Of a stretch of 64,000 bases of DNA, positions 41,807 through 53,886 are shown one piece after another (positions within the stretch are counted from its first letter, which is position 1; each line of letters opens with the position of its first letter). Source of the stretch: Arthrobacter sp. ok362. Lineage in GTDB: Bacteria > Actinomycetota > Actinomycetes > Actinomycetales > Micrococcaceae. The stretch is taken from positions 1-64,000 of the forward strand of contig NZ_FNGC01000007.1 of the NCBI RefSeq assembly GCF_900102785.1. Reading direction: 5' to 3'. The position numbers and the translations under genes were made by a program. The notes beneath the pieces are model-generated. The model did no database searches and was not told where the DNA came from. It was given only the letters and a program-made list of their open reading frames with translations.

Positions 41807-42922
41807 ATGACTACCCCCACACAGCAGCTCTCCGACGCCGGCGTTTCGATCTGGCTCGATGACCTCTCCCGCGGCCGCCTGCAGACCGGCACCCTGCGCA
41901 AGCTCATCGAAGAGAAGAACGTCGTTGGCGTCACCACCAACCCGTCCATCTTCCACGCCGCCATCACCACCGGCCACGACTACGACGCCGTCATCGCCGC
42001 CCAGGCCGCCGCCGGCGCCACCGTTGAAGAGACCGTCTTCGAAATCACCACCACCGACGTGGCTGACGCCTGCGACCTGTTCGCCCCCGTCGCCGCAGCC
42101 ACCAAGGGAGTCGACGGCCGTGTCTCCATCGAGGTTGACCCCCGTCTGGCCTGGGACACCGCCGGCACCATCGCCGAAGCGAAGCACCTGTACAAGAAGG
42201 TCAACAAGGACAACGTCCTGATCAAGATCCCGGCAACCCTCGAAGGCCTCGAGGCCATCACGGCCACCCTGGCCGAGGGCATCAGCGTCAACGTGACCCT
42301 GATCTTCTCCCTGGAACGCTACCGCGCCGTGATCAACGCCTTCCAGTCCGGCCTCGAGCAGGCCAAGGACAACGGACACGACCTGTCCAAGATCCACTCG
42401 GTCGCGTCCTTCTTCGTCTCCCGCGTCGATGCCGAAATCGACAAGCGCCTCAACGCCATCGGCACCGACGAAGCCAAGGCGCTGAAGGGCAAGGCCGGCC
42501 TGGCCAACGCCCGCCTGGCCTACCAGGTCTACGAAGAGCTCTTCTCCACCGAACGCTGGGCCCTCCTGGCCGAGGCCGGCGCCCTGCCGCAGCGCCCGCT
42601 CTGGGCCTCCACCGGCGTGAAGGACCCGGCCTACCCGGACACCCTCTACGTCACCGAACTCGTCGCCCCCGGCGTGGTGAACACCATGCCGGAGAAGACC
42701 CTCGACGCGACGTTCGACCACGGCACCGTCACGGGCGACACCGTCTCCCGCGGCTACGACGACGCCAACGCCACACTGAACTCCCTCGATGCGCTCGGGA
42801 TCTCCTACAACGAAGTTGTCGCACTGCTCGAATCCGAAGGCCTGGACAAGTTCGTGGCCAGCTGGAAGGAACTGCTGGGTGACGTCGAAGGCGCCCTGGC
42901 CTCTGCACGGAAGGCTTCCTAA
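41807..42922 (+). CDS. tal: Transaldolase
   Basis: The 371-residue enzyme transfers a dihydroxyacetone unit between sugar phosphates. The Schiff-base lysine lies in [16 protein letters not shown] (about 137-152), and [14 protein letters not shown] (about 12-25) and [11 protein letters not shown] (about 42-52) match the actinobacterial transaldolase group, which is longer than the enterobacterial TalB. The start ATG 41807 follows AGGAG. Codon use is strongly biased to C-ending codons, indicating high expression. Six bases separate it from pgi. Confidence 0.95.
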   Translation: MTTPTQQLSDAGVSIWLDDLSRGRLQTGTLRKLIEEKNVVGVTTNPSIFHAAITTGHDYDAVIAAQAAAGATVEETVFEITTTDVADACDLFAPVAAATKGVDGRVSIEVDPRLAWDTAGTIAEAKHLYKKVNKDNVLIKIPATLEGLEAITATLAEGISVNVTLIFSLERYRAVINAFQSGLEQAKDNGHDLSKIHSVASFFVSRVDAEIDKRLNAIGTDEAKALKGKAGLANARLAYQVYEELFSTERWALLAEAGALPQRPLWASTGVKDPAYPDTLYVTELVAPGVVNTMPEKTLDATFDHGTVTGDTVSRGYDDANATLNSLDALGISYNEVVALLESEGLDKFVASWKELLGDVEGALASARKAS

Positions 42923-42928
42923 CCCACC

Positions 42929-44563
42929 ATGAGCACACTCAGCTACGACGCCACCGGCGCAGCCCGCCAGGCACATGAGCAGCACCTCCCGGCACTGCTG
43001 GAGGACCGCATTGCCACCCGTATCTTCGCGAAGGACCACACCCTGTGGGGCCCGGACGCAGAGCAGGAATCCGCTGTCCGGCTGGGCTGGGTCGAGGCGG
43101 CTACCGTCTCCCAGCCGGTGGTCAGCGACATCCTGGAACTCCGCGATGCGCTGAAGGCCGAGGGCGTTACGCGGATCGTCCTCTGCGGCATGGGCGGCTC
43201 CTCACTGGCGCCTGAAGTCATCGCGGGCACCGCTGGCGTCGAGCTGACTGTGCTTGACAGCACTGACCCCGAACAGGTCAGTGCCGCGTTGGCGGACCGG
43301 CTGACCGAAACGGCCATCGTCGTTTCGTCCAAGTCCGGATCCACCGTGGAAACCGATTCCCAGCGCCGGATCTTCGAGCAGGCGTTCACCGATGCCGGGA
43401 TCGACGCGAAGAGCCGCATCATCATCGTCACCGACCCGGGTTCGCCGCTGGACAAGGCCTCCAGGGAAGCCGGCTACCGCGCCGTCTTCAACGCCGACCC
43501 CAACGTCGGCGGCCGTTTCTCAGCCCTGACCGCCTTCGGGCTGGTCCCCTGCGGGCTGGCCGGCGTGGACATCCAGGGCTTCCTGGTCGAAGCGGAAGAA
43601 GCAGCCGAGATCCTCAATGAGGACTCGGAGGACAACATCGGCCTCGCCCTCGGTACCGCCCTGGGCGGCACCAACCCGCTGCGCAACAAGATCGTCATCG
43701 CGGAGGACGGATCCGGGATCGTGGGCTTCGCCGACTGGGCCGAACAGCTCATCGCCGAATCCACCGGCAAGCTCGGCACCGGCGTGCTCCCGGTCGTGGC
43801 CGGTCCGGCCTCCCCGGAAGCCATCCTTGGCGCTCCCGATGTCCTCGTCGTCCGGCTCGTCGCGGCGGATGCCGACGTGCAGCTTGGCGAGAACGAGGTC
43901 GCCATTGCCGGTGGCCTGGCCACCCAGATGATGGTGTGGGAGTTCGCCACCGCCGTGGCCGGCCGGCTGCTGGGCATCAACCCGTTCGACCAGCCCGACG
44001 TCGAGGCAGCCAAGATCGCGGCCCGCGGCCTGCTGGACGCACAGCCCGAGCCGACGCCGGCGAACTTTACCGACGGCGCCATCGAGGTGCGCGGCGGGGA
44101 ATGGCTCGGCGGCGCCGCCACCGCGGCAGAAGCCGTCAGCGCCCTCCTCGGCGAACTCGGCCCGGACAGCTACCTCAGCGTCCAGGCCTATTTCGACCGG
44201 CTCGCCTACGCGAACCTCGAGGGTGTCCGGGACGAGCTGGCAGCAGTCAGCGGGCGCCCGGTCACGTTCGGCTGGGGCCCGCGGTTCCTGCACTCCACCG
44301 GCCAGTTCCATAAGGGCGGCCCCGCGATCGGCGTCTTCCTGCAGGTCACCGCCGCTTCAGCCACGGACCTCGCCATCCCGGACCGGCCTTTTACGTTCGG
44401 CGAGCTGATCTCGGCGCAGGCCGCAGGCGACGCCCAGGTTCTGTCCGAGCACGGCCGCCCGGTCCTCCGACTGCACCTGACCGACCGCCCTGCGGGTGTG
44501 AAGCAGCTCCAGGAGCTCGTCACCTCCCTTGCCGGCCAGGCCGCATCCTCCACTGAAAGCTAA
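42929..44563 (+). CDS. pgi: Glucose-6-phosphate isomerase
   Basis: The 544-residue protein interconverts glucose 6-phosphate and fructose 6-phosphate. Conserved parts are VLCGMGGSSLAPEV (about 84-97), SSKSGSTVETDSQRRIFEQ (about 133-151) and the C-terminal region with GHSTG-like FLHSTGQFHKGGP (about 454-466) holding the catalytic histidine. It is of the class found in the pentose phosphate operons of Micrococcaceae, more distant from E. coli Pgi. Its place between tal and zwf supports a role in recycling fructose 6-phosphate into the oxidative branch. Confidence 0.92.
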   Translation: MSTLSYDATGAARQAHEQHLPALLEDRIATRIFAKDHTLWGPDAEQESAVRLGWVEAATVSQPVVSDILELRDALKAEGVTRIVLCGMGGSSLAPEVIAGTAGVELTVLDSTDPEQVSAALADRLTETAIVVSSKSGSTVETDSQRRIFEQAFTDAGIDAKSRIIIVTDPGSPLDKASREAGYRAVFNADPNVGGRFSALTAFGLVPCGLAGVDIQGFLVEAEEAAEILNEDSEDNIGLALGTALGGTNPLRNKIVIAEDGSGIVGFADWAEQLIAESTGKLGTGVLPVVAGPASPEAILGAPDVLVVRLVAADADVQLGENEVAIAGGLATQMMVWEFATAVAGRLLGINPFDQPDVEAAKIAARGLLDAQPEPTPANFTDGAIEVRGGEWLGGAATAAEAVSALLGELGPDSYLSVQAYFDRLAYANLEGVRDELAAVSGRPVTFGWGPRFLHSTGQFHKGGPAIGVFLQVTAASATDLAIPDRPFTFGELISAQAAGDAQVLSEHGRPVLRLHLTDRPAGVKQLQELVTSLAGQAASSTES

Positions 44564-44578
44564 GGCACCCACGCAACC

Positions 44579-46137
<1,559 letters not shown>

Positions 46138-46141
<4 letters not shown>

Positions 46142-47079
46142 TCGTAGATCTTCCCGACACCACCACCTCCAAGATCTCCAAGAAGATCATGGCCCTGCGC
46201 GAGCAGGGCGGCGTGATCGCCCTGGGCCGGGTGCTGACCCTTGTGGTGGTCACCCGCTCCGGGCTCGAGGAGGAGGCCATCGAGGCCGCCAACGAGGCCA
46301 GCCGGGAACACCCGTGCCGGATTATCGTCCTGGCTGACGCCGGGGCCTCGGCCCCGACCCGGCTGGACGCCCAGATCCGCGTCGGCGGCGACGCCGGGGC
46401 CTCGGAGGTCATCCTGCTGCGCGGCTACGGCGAACTCGCCGAGGAAAGCGAATCCCTCGTCGCGGCCCTGTTGCTCCCGGACGCACCGATCGTGGCCTGG
46501 TGGCCGCACGGCGCTCCCAGGAATGCGTGCCAGACCTCGATCGGGGGCATCGCGCACCGCCGGATCACCGACTCGGCCAATGAGACCGACCCGGTCGCGG
46601 CGCTGGAAAACATCCGCCGCACCTACAAGGCCGGCGACACCGACCTCGCCTGGACCCGCCTGACCAACTGGCGCATCCAGCTGGCCGCGGTCCTGGACCA
46701 GGTGGACGACTCGCCGGTGACGGCCGTCGCCGTCGAGGGCGCCTCGGACTCCCCCAGCACCGTGCTGCTCGCGGCCTGGCTCACCCTCGCCCTGGATGTC
46801 CCCGTGACGATCGTGGCGGACCCGGCCGGAACCGGGATCCGCCGCGTCCGGCTGACCCGGCCCGGCGGCGACGTCCAGCTCTTCCGGCCCGGACTCACCA
46901 TCGCGGAACTGACGCAGCCCGGCCAGCCCGCGCAGCGGATCTCACTGCCGCGACGCAGCCTCAAGGACTGCCTGGCCGAAGAACTCCGCCGCCTGGATCC
47001 GGACGAAGTTTTCGGCGAAGTGATTACTATGGGACTGCCACGTACCAATCTAAGGAGTGTCCGTCCCAGTGAGCGCTGA
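46138..47079 (+). CDS. opcA: Glucose-6-phosphate dehydrogenase assembly protein OpcA
   Basis: The 313-residue protein starts MIVDLPDTTTSKISKKIMAL and carries WWPHGAPRNAC (about 121-131) and SDSPSTVLLAAWL, typical of OpcA. It activates Zwf allosterically, as first shown in cyanobacteria, and is always beside zwf in actinobacteria. It overlaps zwf by 4 bases and the pgl start by 11 bases. Confidence 0.93.
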
Positions 47080-47887
47080 CCCGAGAGTAAGCATCCATCC
47101 TGACTCGACCGTCCTGATGGCTGCGATCGCAGCCCGCCTCATCACCAAGCTCGTGGATATCCAGGACCGGCACGGCGAGGCCACGGTGGTGCTTACCGGG
47201 GGCACAATGGGCATCGGCTCCCTCAAGGCTGTGGCCGAGTCACCGGCGGCGCCGGCCGTCGACTGGTCGAAGGTGAACTTCTGGTGGGGTGACGAGCGCT
47301 TCGTGTCGGCCGACGACGCCGAGCGCAACGCCCGTCAGGCCCAGGCCGCGCTCCTGTCCCATATCAGTGTTGATCCGGCGCGCGTCCATGTGCCCGGTTC
47401 CACCGATGACTTCGACAGCCCGGATGAAGCCGCGGCGGACTATGCGCGCCGCCTCGCCGAGGCGGCGGCCGCCGAGCACGCCGCGGACATGTCCGATGAC
47501 AGGCCGGAACATCCGGCGCGGCTTCCCCGCCTGGACATCGTCCTGCTCGGAGTCGGGCCGGACGCGCACGTCGCGTCCCTCTTCCCTGAGCAGGCCGGTA
47601 TCCGGGAGAAGGAACTGACCGTCGTAGGGGTCCACAACTCCCCCAAGCCGCCGCCGGCGCGGGTGTCGCTGACGTTGCCGGCGATCAATACGGCATCAGA
47701 GGTGTGGATGGTGGTGGCCGGCGACGACAAGGCCGGCGCCGTGGGGCTGGCGCTGGCCGGCGCCAATCCCGTGCAGGTTCCCGCGGCTGGGCCGCGCGGC
47801 CGGCGGGAAACCCTGTGGCTGATTGACGAAAACGCCGCGTCACGGGTCCCGGAGCAGCTCGTCCGGAAGGGCCCGTCGGGCGCGTAG
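47069..47887 (+). CDS. pgl: 6-phosphogluconolactonase
   Basis: The 272-residue enzyme hydrolyses 6-phosphogluconolactone, the second oxidative step. Motifs are VVLTGGTMGIGSL (about 40-52), FWWGDERFVSADD (about 70-82) and LLGVGPDAHVASLFP (about 160-174), the last with the active-site histidine. AAGGAG at 47052-47057 favours GTG 47069 as start; GTG 47057 would overlap the ribosome site. The 3' end overlaps the convergent rbpA gene by 48 bases. The last gene of the pentose phosphate operon; no gnd is adjacent. Confidence 0.92.
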   Translation: MSADPRVSIHPDSTVLMAAIAARLITKLVDIQDRHGEATVVLTGGTMGIGSLKAVAESPAAPAVDWSKVNFWWGDERFVSADDAERNARQAQAALLSHISVDPARVHVPGSTDDFDSPDEAAADYARRLAEAAAAEHAADMSDDRPEHPARLPRLDIVLLGVGPDAHVASLFPEQAGIREKELTVVGVHNSPKPPPARVSLTLPAINTASEVWMVVAGDDKAGAVGLALAGANPVQVPAAGPRGRRETLWLIDENAASRVPEQLVRKGPSGA

Positions 47888-48235
47888 CCGTTCCAGCGCT
47901 CCGGCCAGCACGTCTTCGGCGTCCTGGCTGGAGCGCCGCTCTTTAACGTATTCCAGGTGCGTCTTGAAGCCCTCCGTCGGCGCTTCCTCCAGGGCAAACT
48001 TTGTCTCGTCGCGGGTTGCGGTCCCGCCACAGCGCCGGCAGTCCCAGACGCCGGGGATCTGCTCCTCCGGCAGCTGGGCGAACACGAGCGCGGTTTCATG
48101 GCCCTTGGCGCACCGGAAGGAAACACGAATACGGGGCTGGCGTACGCCGGCCCCGTTCAGTGGCTCATGGCGGGGAGATGCCCCTTCGGTGGCGCCCACA
48201 CGGATTCCCTTGAATCCGGAAGCAGAATGCAGCAT
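47840..48235 (-). CDS. rbpA: RNA polymerase-binding protein RbpA
   Basis: The 131-residue actinobacterial transcription factor binds the sigma subunit and promotes open complex formation. Zinc ligands are visible in FRCAKGHET (about 41-49) and WDCRRCGG (about 64-71), and the sigma-interacting C-terminus TEGFKTHLEYVKERRS is well conserved. The start ATG 48235 has AGGAG 6 bases upstream. That ribosome site and the start codon lie in one arm of a 14-bp inverted repeat with the upstream leader. The 3' end overlaps pgl by 48 bases on the other strand. Confidence 0.95.
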   Translation of the reverse strand: MLHSASGFKGIRVGATEGASPRHEPLNGAGVRQPRIRVSFRCAKGHETALVFAQLPEEQIPGVWDCRRCGGTATRDETKFALEEAPTEGFKTHLEYVKERRSSQDAEDVLAGALERLRARRALPDELLRDP

Positions 48236-48305
48236 CGGGAACTCCTGGCTACTTGGCTGGCGGACGTGTGCAAGACGCCAGTTTAGGTTGGGAGTTCCCG
48301 ATGCC
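48231..48305 (-). promoter_or_regulatory. rbpA leader hairpin that would bury its ribosome site and start codon
   Basis: In the mRNA, CATCGGGAACTCC (minus strand of 48291-48303) is the exact complement of GGAGTTCCCGATG (minus strand of 48233-48245), which contains the Shine-Dalgarno GGAG and the ATG. One more G-C pair and a G-U pair extend the stem to 14-15. The 45-base enclosed segment contains its own 6-bp hairpin (CTGGCG/CGCCAG, 48257-48262 with 48276-48281). Such a fold would block translation unless opened, so this is a candidate translational switch, autoregulatory site or RNA thermometer. Confidence 0.6.
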
Positions 48306-48340
48306 GGGAGGGCCTTAAGGACCCCTTATGGAGTTTTCGG

Positions 48341-48367
48341 ACGGGCGTCCTAGGAATCGGCGCCCGT
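48341..48367 (-). terminator. Weak terminator overlapping the secG stop
   Basis: ACGGGCG and CGCCCGT form a 7-bp stem with a 13-base loop that encloses the secG stop codon. There is no U-run; read-through into rbpA is likely. Confidence 0.3.
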
Positions 48368-48607
48368 GCTGAACCGCATGAGCAGGCCCAAGGCGATGAT
48401 CACGACCCCCCAGGTGATGCCCAGGATGACCGTGAACCGGTTGAGGTTCCGCTCGGCGACACCGGAGGAGCTCAGGCCCGAACTCATGCCGCCGCCGAAC
48501 ATGTCGGACAGGCCGCCTCCGCGTCCCTTATGGAGCAGGATGAGCAACGTCAGCAGGAGGCTCGTGATGCCCAGGAGGACCTGCAGAATGACATGAAGAA
48601 CGTCCAC
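48350..48607 (-). CDS. secG: Preprotein translocase subunit SecG
   Basis: The 85-residue membrane protein has two segments (about 5-24 and 58-77) and the conserved loop LLHKGRGGGLSDMFGGG (about 24-40). It assists SecYE in protein export. It ends the gap-pgk-tpiA-secG cluster, with a 48-base gap after tpiA, an arrangement shared across actinobacteria. The start is GTG. Confidence 0.93.
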   Translation of the reverse strand: MDVLHVILQVLLGITSLLLTLLILLHKGRGGGLSDMFGGGMSSGLSSSGVAERNLNRFTVILGITWGVVIIALGLLMRFSTGADS

Positions 48608-48655
48608 GACGGCCTTTCAGAAGGATTGGATTGCGGGGGTCAGGCTGTGTCCGGA

Positions 48656-49471
48656 CTAATCCGTCAGCAGGTGACTCTCGAACCTGACAATATTAGCAAA
48701 CTCGGCAGCGTCCAAGCTGGCACCGCCGACCAGCAAGCCGTCCACGTCACGTTCCTTCAGGATCGAGGCCGCGTTGTTGGCCTTGACCGAGCCGCCGTAG
48801 AGCAGGCGGGTCTTGGCGGCGACGTCGGCTCCGAAGAGGGTGGACAGTTCGGCACGGATGGCTGCGCACATTTCCTGCGCGTCCTCCGGACCGGCAACCT
48901 CACCGGTGCCGATGGCCCAGACGGGCTCGTAGGCAACAACGAGCTCGGCAGCCTGCTCCGGGGTGAGGCCTTCGACGCCGGCGCGGAGCTGGGCGAGCGT
49001 GTGGTCCACGTGGGTGCCGGCCTGCCGGACCTCAAGGCCTTCCCCGACGCACAGGACGGGGGTGACGCCGTGCCGGAAGGCGGCTTTGGTCTTGGCGTTG
49101 AGCACGGTGTCGGACTCATTGTGGATGGTGCGGCGTTCGCTGTGGCCGACCAGGGCGTAACTGCAGCCGAGCTTGGCCAGGAACTGTCCGGAAATATCGC
49201 CGGTGTAGGCGCCGGAGTCGAACTGGGAGAGGTCCTGGCCGCCATAGGCGACGGCGAGCTCGTCGCCCTGGACCAGGGTCTGGACGCCGCGGAGATCCGT
49301 GAACGGCGGGAAGACGGCGACCTCCACCCGGCTGTAGTCGTGCTTGGCGTCGGACAGGGTCCACGCGAGCTTCTGCAGGAGGGTGATGCCCTGGACGTGG
49401 TCCATGTTCATCTTCCAGTTGCCGGCGATGAAGGGCTTGCGGTCGAATTTACCGTTGGTTGACGTGGTCAC
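48656..49471 (-). CDS. tpiA: Triosephosphate isomerase
   Basis: The 271-residue TIM-barrel enzyme interconverts dihydroxyacetone phosphate and glyceraldehyde 3-phosphate. [15 protein letters not shown] (about 14-28) holds the substrate lysine, [12 protein letters not shown] (about 105-116) the electrophilic histidine and [13 protein letters not shown] (about 179-191) the catalytic glutamate. It is downstream of pgk by about 120 bases containing a hairpin. Confidence 0.96.
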   Translation of the reverse strand: MTTSTNGKFDRKPFIAGNWKMNMDHVQGITLLQKLAWTLSDAKHDYSRVEVAVFPPFTDLRGVQTLVQGDELAVAYGGQDLSQFDSGAYTGDISGQFLAKLGCSYALVGHSERRTIHNESDTVLNAKTKAAFRHGVTPVLCVGEGLEVRQAGTHVDHTLAQLRAGVEGLTPEQAAELVVAYEPVWAIGTGEVAGPEDAQEMCAAIRAELSTLFGADVAAKTRLLYGGSVKANNAASILKERDVDGLLVGGASLDAAEFANIVRFESHLLTD

Positions 49472-49503
49472 GTGATCTCCAAGAGTGCTTGATGTATGAG
49501 AGC

Positions 49504-49548
49504 AGCCGGCAGGGCGCCCGGTTCCTTGCGGAAGGCACCCTGCCGGCT
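49504..49548 (-). other. Intercistronic hairpin between pgk and tpiA
   Basis: AGCCGGCAGGG pairs over 11 bases with CCCTGCCGGCT, and the loop holds a further TTCC/GGAA stem. It could partly terminate or stabilise the gap-pgk message. Confidence 0.6.
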
Positions 49549-49590
49549 CGATGGCCTGGTAGCCGCTGTTGCTTCTACCGGTCAGTGCTT

Positions 49591-50817
49591 CTAACGGTCG
49601 AGGACGCTCAGGCCCGGGAGTTCCTTGCCTTCAAGGTACTCCAGGCTGGCGCCGCCGCCGGTGGAGATGTGGCCGAACTGGTCATCGGCGAAGCCGAGTG
49701 TCCGGACCGCTGCCGCGGAGTCGCCGCCGCCAACCACCGTGAACGCGTCCGTCTCGGTCAGCGCCTGGGCGATGGCCCGGGTACCGCCGGCGAAGGCCGC
49801 GAATTCGAACACGCCCATGGGCCCGTTCCAGAACACCGTCTTGGCGCCCTTGATCCGTTCCGCGAACGCCGCTGCCGATACCGGCCCGATGTCCAGCCCG
49901 ATGCCTTGGGCTCCGAAGCTGCTTGACTCGATGGCCTCGGCAGCGACGGTCTCGTGCTCGGCGTCGGCGGCGAACTTGGCGGCCACCACAACATCAGTGG
50001 GCACGACGAACTCGGTACCGGCGTCCGCGGCCCGCTTCAGGTAGTCCTGGACGACCGGGATCTGGTCCTCTTCGAGCAGGCTGCCCGCGACCTTGTGGCC
50101 CGCGGCGGCGAGGAAGGTGAACAGCATGCCGCCGCCCACCAGGATCGTGTCCGCCTTGCCGAGGAGGTTGTCGATGACAGCGAGCTTGTCGGAGACCTTG
50201 GAACCGCCGAGGACAACGACGTAGGGCCGCTGGGTGTCGGTGGTGAGCTTTCGCAGCACCTCGACCTCCGTGCGGACGAGGTCGCCCTGGTAGGACGGCA
50301 GCCTCGTGGCGACGTCGTACACGCTGGCGTGCCTGCGGTGCACGGCCCCGAAGGCGTCATCGACGAAGGCGCCGTCGTCACCGGTGAGGGCGACGAGCTC
50401 GTCCGCGAAGGCGCCGCGTTCGGCGTCGGCCTTGGAGGTCTCGCGCGCGTCGAAGCGCACGTTCTCCAGGACCAGCGCTTCGCCGTCCTGCAGCGCGGCG
50501 GAAAGCTCCTTGGCCGACTCGCCGACAGTGTCGCCGGCAAGTGAGACCTTGAACCCGGCAAGCTCGGCCAGCCGCGTGGCCGCGGGCTTGAGTGAGTACT
50601 TCTCGTCGGGGGCGCCCTTGGGGCGGCCCAGGTGTGCTGTGACCAGCACGCGGGCACCGGCGTCCGTGAGCTTCGCCAGCACTGGCAGGGAGGCCTTGAT
50701 GCGGCCGTCGTCAGTCACTGTAGAGCCGTCGAGCGGCACGTTCAGGTCACTTCTGACCAGAACGTACCGCCCGCGGACACCATCAGCGATCAGTTCGTTG
50801 AGGGTGTGGAATGTCAT
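49591..50817 (-). CDS. pgk: Phosphoglycerate kinase
   Basis: The 408-residue enzyme makes ATP from 1,3-bisphosphoglycerate. [15 protein letters not shown] (about 17-31), [12 protein letters not shown] (about 54-65) and the C-terminal nucleotide site [16 protein letters not shown] with [14 protein letters not shown] match the family. The start is ATG 50817, 10 bases after the gap stop; the longer frame upstream covers gap. Middle gene of the glycolytic operon. Confidence 0.96.
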   Translation of the reverse strand: MTFHTLNELIADGVRGRYVLVRSDLNVPLDGSTVTDDGRIKASLPVLAKLTDAGARVLVTAHLGRPKGAPDEKYSLKPAATRLAELAGFKVSLAGDTVGESAKELSAALQDGEALVLENVRFDARETSKADAERGAFADELVALTGDDGAFVDDAFGAVHRRHASVYDVATRLPSYQGDLVRTEVEVLRKLTTDTQRPYVVVLGGSKVSDKLAVIDNLLGKADTILVGGGMLFTFLAAAGHKVAGSLLEEDQIPVVQDYLKRAADAGTEFVVPTDVVVAAKFAADAEHETVAAEAIESSSFGAQGIGLDIGPVSAAAFAERIKGAKTVFWNGPMGVFEFAAFAGGTRAIAQALTETDAFTVVGGGDSAAAVRTLGFADDQFGHISTGGGASLEYLEGKELPGLSVLDR

Positions 50818-50827
50818 GAGTCTTACC

Positions 50828-51931
<1,104 letters not shown>

Positions 51932-52005
51932 TTACCAGATCGGAGGGCGACCAGCCACATTGCTGAAGGCTAACCGCCTTCCGTGATCCATCTTACGTTT
52001 AACCG

Positions 52006-52035
52006 GGACTGCCCCCGCAAGTGCAGGGGCAGTCC
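52006..52035 (-). terminator. Second of two hairpins after the superoxide dismutase gene
   Basis: A 13-bp stem with one mismatch (GGACTGCCCCCGC with GCAGGGGCAGTCC) closes on AAGT and is followed on the minus strand by TTAAACG. A likely transcription end for sodA. Confidence 0.65.
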
Positions 52036-52038
52036 GTC

Positions 52039-52068
52039 CACATTTCGGGCCGAACGGCCCGTAATGTG
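52039..52068 (-). terminator. First of two hairpins after the superoxide dismutase gene
   Basis: CACATT and AATGTG flank CGGGCCG/CGGCCCG with one symmetric mismatch, a nearly perfect 30-bp palindrome 36 bases past the sodA stop. Together with 52006-52035 it makes a tandem terminator that insulates gap from sodA transcription. Confidence 0.6.
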
Positions 52069-52104
52069 AGGTTTGTTACAGACGGAAGTCGATCCCGTCA
52101 CCCC

Positions 52105-52728
52105 TTAGGGGGTAATGAGACCCGTCGCGTTCTTGCGGGCGGCGTCGAAGCGCTTGGCGACGTCGGCCCAGTTCACGATGTTCCAGAAGGCCTTGACGTA
52201 GTCGGCCTTGACGTTGACGTAGTCCAGGTAGAAGGCGTGCTCCCACATGTCCAGCATCAGCAGCGGGGTGGTGCCGAGTGCGACGTTGCCCTGCTGATCG
52301 TAGAGCTGCTCGATGACGAGGTTGCCGCCGATGGGCTCGTAGGCCAGGAAGCCCCAGCCGGAGCCCTGCAGGCCCAGCGCCGCGGCGCTGAACTGGGCAC
52401 GGAATGCGTCGAACGAGCCGAAGGCGTCGTCGATGGCCGCAGCGAGCTCGCCCTCGGGCTTGTCGCCACCGTCCGGGGAGAGGTTCTTCCAGAAGACGGA
52501 GTGGTTGATGTGGCCGCCGGTGTGGAACGCGAGGTCCTTGGAGAGGCGGTTGATGTTGGCGAAGTCGCCCTTTTCGCGCGCCTCGGCCAGCTGGGCGAGG
52601 GCGTTGTTGGCGCCGGTTACATAGGCGGCGTGGTGCTTGCTGTGGTGCAGCTCCATGATCTTCGCGGAGATGTGCGGTTCCAGCGCTGCGTAGTCGTAGT
52701 CGAGCTGGGGCAGTACGTACTCGGTCAC
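52105..52728 (-). CDS. sodA: Superoxide dismutase, Mn/Fe family
   Basis: The 207-residue enzyme converts superoxide to oxygen and hydrogen peroxide. Metal ligands are in the [12 protein letters not shown] segment (about 24-35), [10 protein letters not shown] (about 69-78) and [12 protein letters not shown] (about 162-173, Asp and His). [13 protein letters not shown] marks the second domain. GTG 52728 follows GGAGG at good spacing; the frame to 52869 is rejected. Manganese is more likely than iron in this group, but the metal cannot be fixed from sequence alone. Confidence 0.94.
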   Translation of the reverse strand: MTEYVLPQLDYDYAALEPHISAKIMELHHSKHHAAYVTGANNALAQLAEAREKGDFANINRLSKDLAFHTGGHINHSVFWKNLSPDGGDKPEGELAAAIDDAFGSFDAFRAQFSAAALGLQGSGWGFLAYEPIGGNLVIEQLYDQQGNVALGTTPLLMLDMWEHAFYLDYVNVKADYVKAFWNIVNWADVAKRFDAARKNATGLITP

Positions 52729-52781
52729 AAAATCCTCCAATGTCGTGGACGGGTTGTCCGGTTCGGTAACTCTCGGATTGT

Positions 52782-52793
52782 GCATCCGGATGC
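52782..52793. promoter_or_regulatory. Palindrome in the sodA upstream region
   Basis: GCATCCGGATGC is a perfect 12-bp palindrome 54 bases before the sodA start, followed at once by another GGCATCCGG half. It may be an operator; no regulator is implied by the sequence. Confidence 0.3.
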
Positions 52794-52895
52794 GGGGCAT
52801 CCGGAAGATTGCGGTGGGATCCAACGGCAACAACCCGCCGCGGCTCCCGGGTATTTCCATTCCCGGCATTTACCTGTGTTGATTCTAGGGGCGGG

Positions 52896-53876
52896 CTAGT
52901 CGTCGAGCATTTCCGGTGTCACATTGGCTTCCGTGCCCGGGATGCCGAGGTCCTGGGCCCGCTTGTCCGCCATGGCCAGGAGCCGGCGGATCCGGCCGGC
53001 GATGGCGTCCTTGGTCATGATGGGGTCGGCCAGGCGGCCCAGTTCGTCCAGGCTGGCCTGCTTGTGCGCGACCCGGAGCTCGCCGGCGTACTTGAGGTGG
53101 TCCGGGACGTCGTCGCCCAGGATTTCCAGGGCACGGTCCACCCGGGCACCGGCGGCCACGGCGGCCTGCGCGGAACGGCGCAAGTTGGCGTCATCGAAGT
53201 TGGCGAGCCGGTTGGCCGTGGCGCGGACTTCCTTGCGCATGCGGCGCTCCTCCCAGACCATGAGCGCGTCGTGGGCGCCCATCCGGGTCAGCAGCGCGGC
53301 GATCGTGTCGCCGTCGCGGATCACCACACGGTCCACTCCCCTGACCTCGCGGGCCTTGGCCTGGATGCCGAGGCGGCGGGCGGCGCCGACGAGGGCCAGG
53401 GCCGATTCGGGGCCGGGGCAGGTGACTTCCATGGCCGAGGAGCGGCCGGGCTCGGTGAGCGAGCCGTGCGCCAGGAAGGCGCCGCGCCAGACAGCCTCGG
53501 CGTCCGAGGCGGAGCCGTTCACCACAACTGACGGAAGGCCGCGCACGGGGCGACCGCGGGCGTCCAGCAGTCCGGTCTGGCGGGCCAGGGCCTCACCGTC
53601 GCGCACCACGCGCACCACGTAGCGGCTGCCGCGGCGCAGGCCGCCGCCCGAGACGACGATGATCTCGCTCTGGTGGCCGTACACCTCGGCGATTGCGGCG
53701 CGCAGCCGCCGGGCGGTCGAGGCGAGGTCGACTTCGGCCTCGATCACAATCCGGCCCGAGATGATGTGCAGCCCGCCGGCGAAGCGGAGCATGGCCGATA
53801 CCTCGGCCTTGCGGACCGAGGACTTCTTTATGTCCAGACGGGAAAGTTCTTCCTTGACTGATGCTGTCAGTGCCAT
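52896..53876 (-). CDS. whiA: DNA-binding protein WhiA
   Basis: The 326-residue protein combines an N-terminal LAGLIDADG-like homing endonuclease fold without nuclease function (about 15-190, with [17 protein letters not shown] and [15 protein letters not shown]) and a C-terminal helix-turn-helix ([20 protein letters not shown] and GRIRRLL, about 255-310). In Streptomyces WhiA controls division genes. The start is ATG 53876, ten bases after the yvcK stop; the longer upstream frame overlaps yvcK. Part of the conserved rapZ-yvcK-whiA cluster. Confidence 0.94.
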   Translation of the reverse strand: MALTASVKEELSRLDIKKSSVRKAEVSAMLRFAGGLHIISGRIVIEAEVDLASTARRLRAAIAEVYGHQSEIIVVSGGGLRRGSRYVVRVVRDGEALARQTGLLDARGRPVRGLPSVVVNGSASDAEAVWRGAFLAHGSLTEPGRSSAMEVTCPGPESALALVGAARRLGIQAKAREVRGVDRVVIRDGDTIAALLTRMGAHDALMVWEERRMRKEVRATANRLANFDDANLRRSAQAAVAAGARVDRALEILGDDVPDHLKYAGELRVAHKQASLDELGRLADPIMTKDAIAGRIRRLLAMADKRAQDLGIPGTEANVTPEMLDD

Positions 53877-53886
53877 GGCACCTTTC

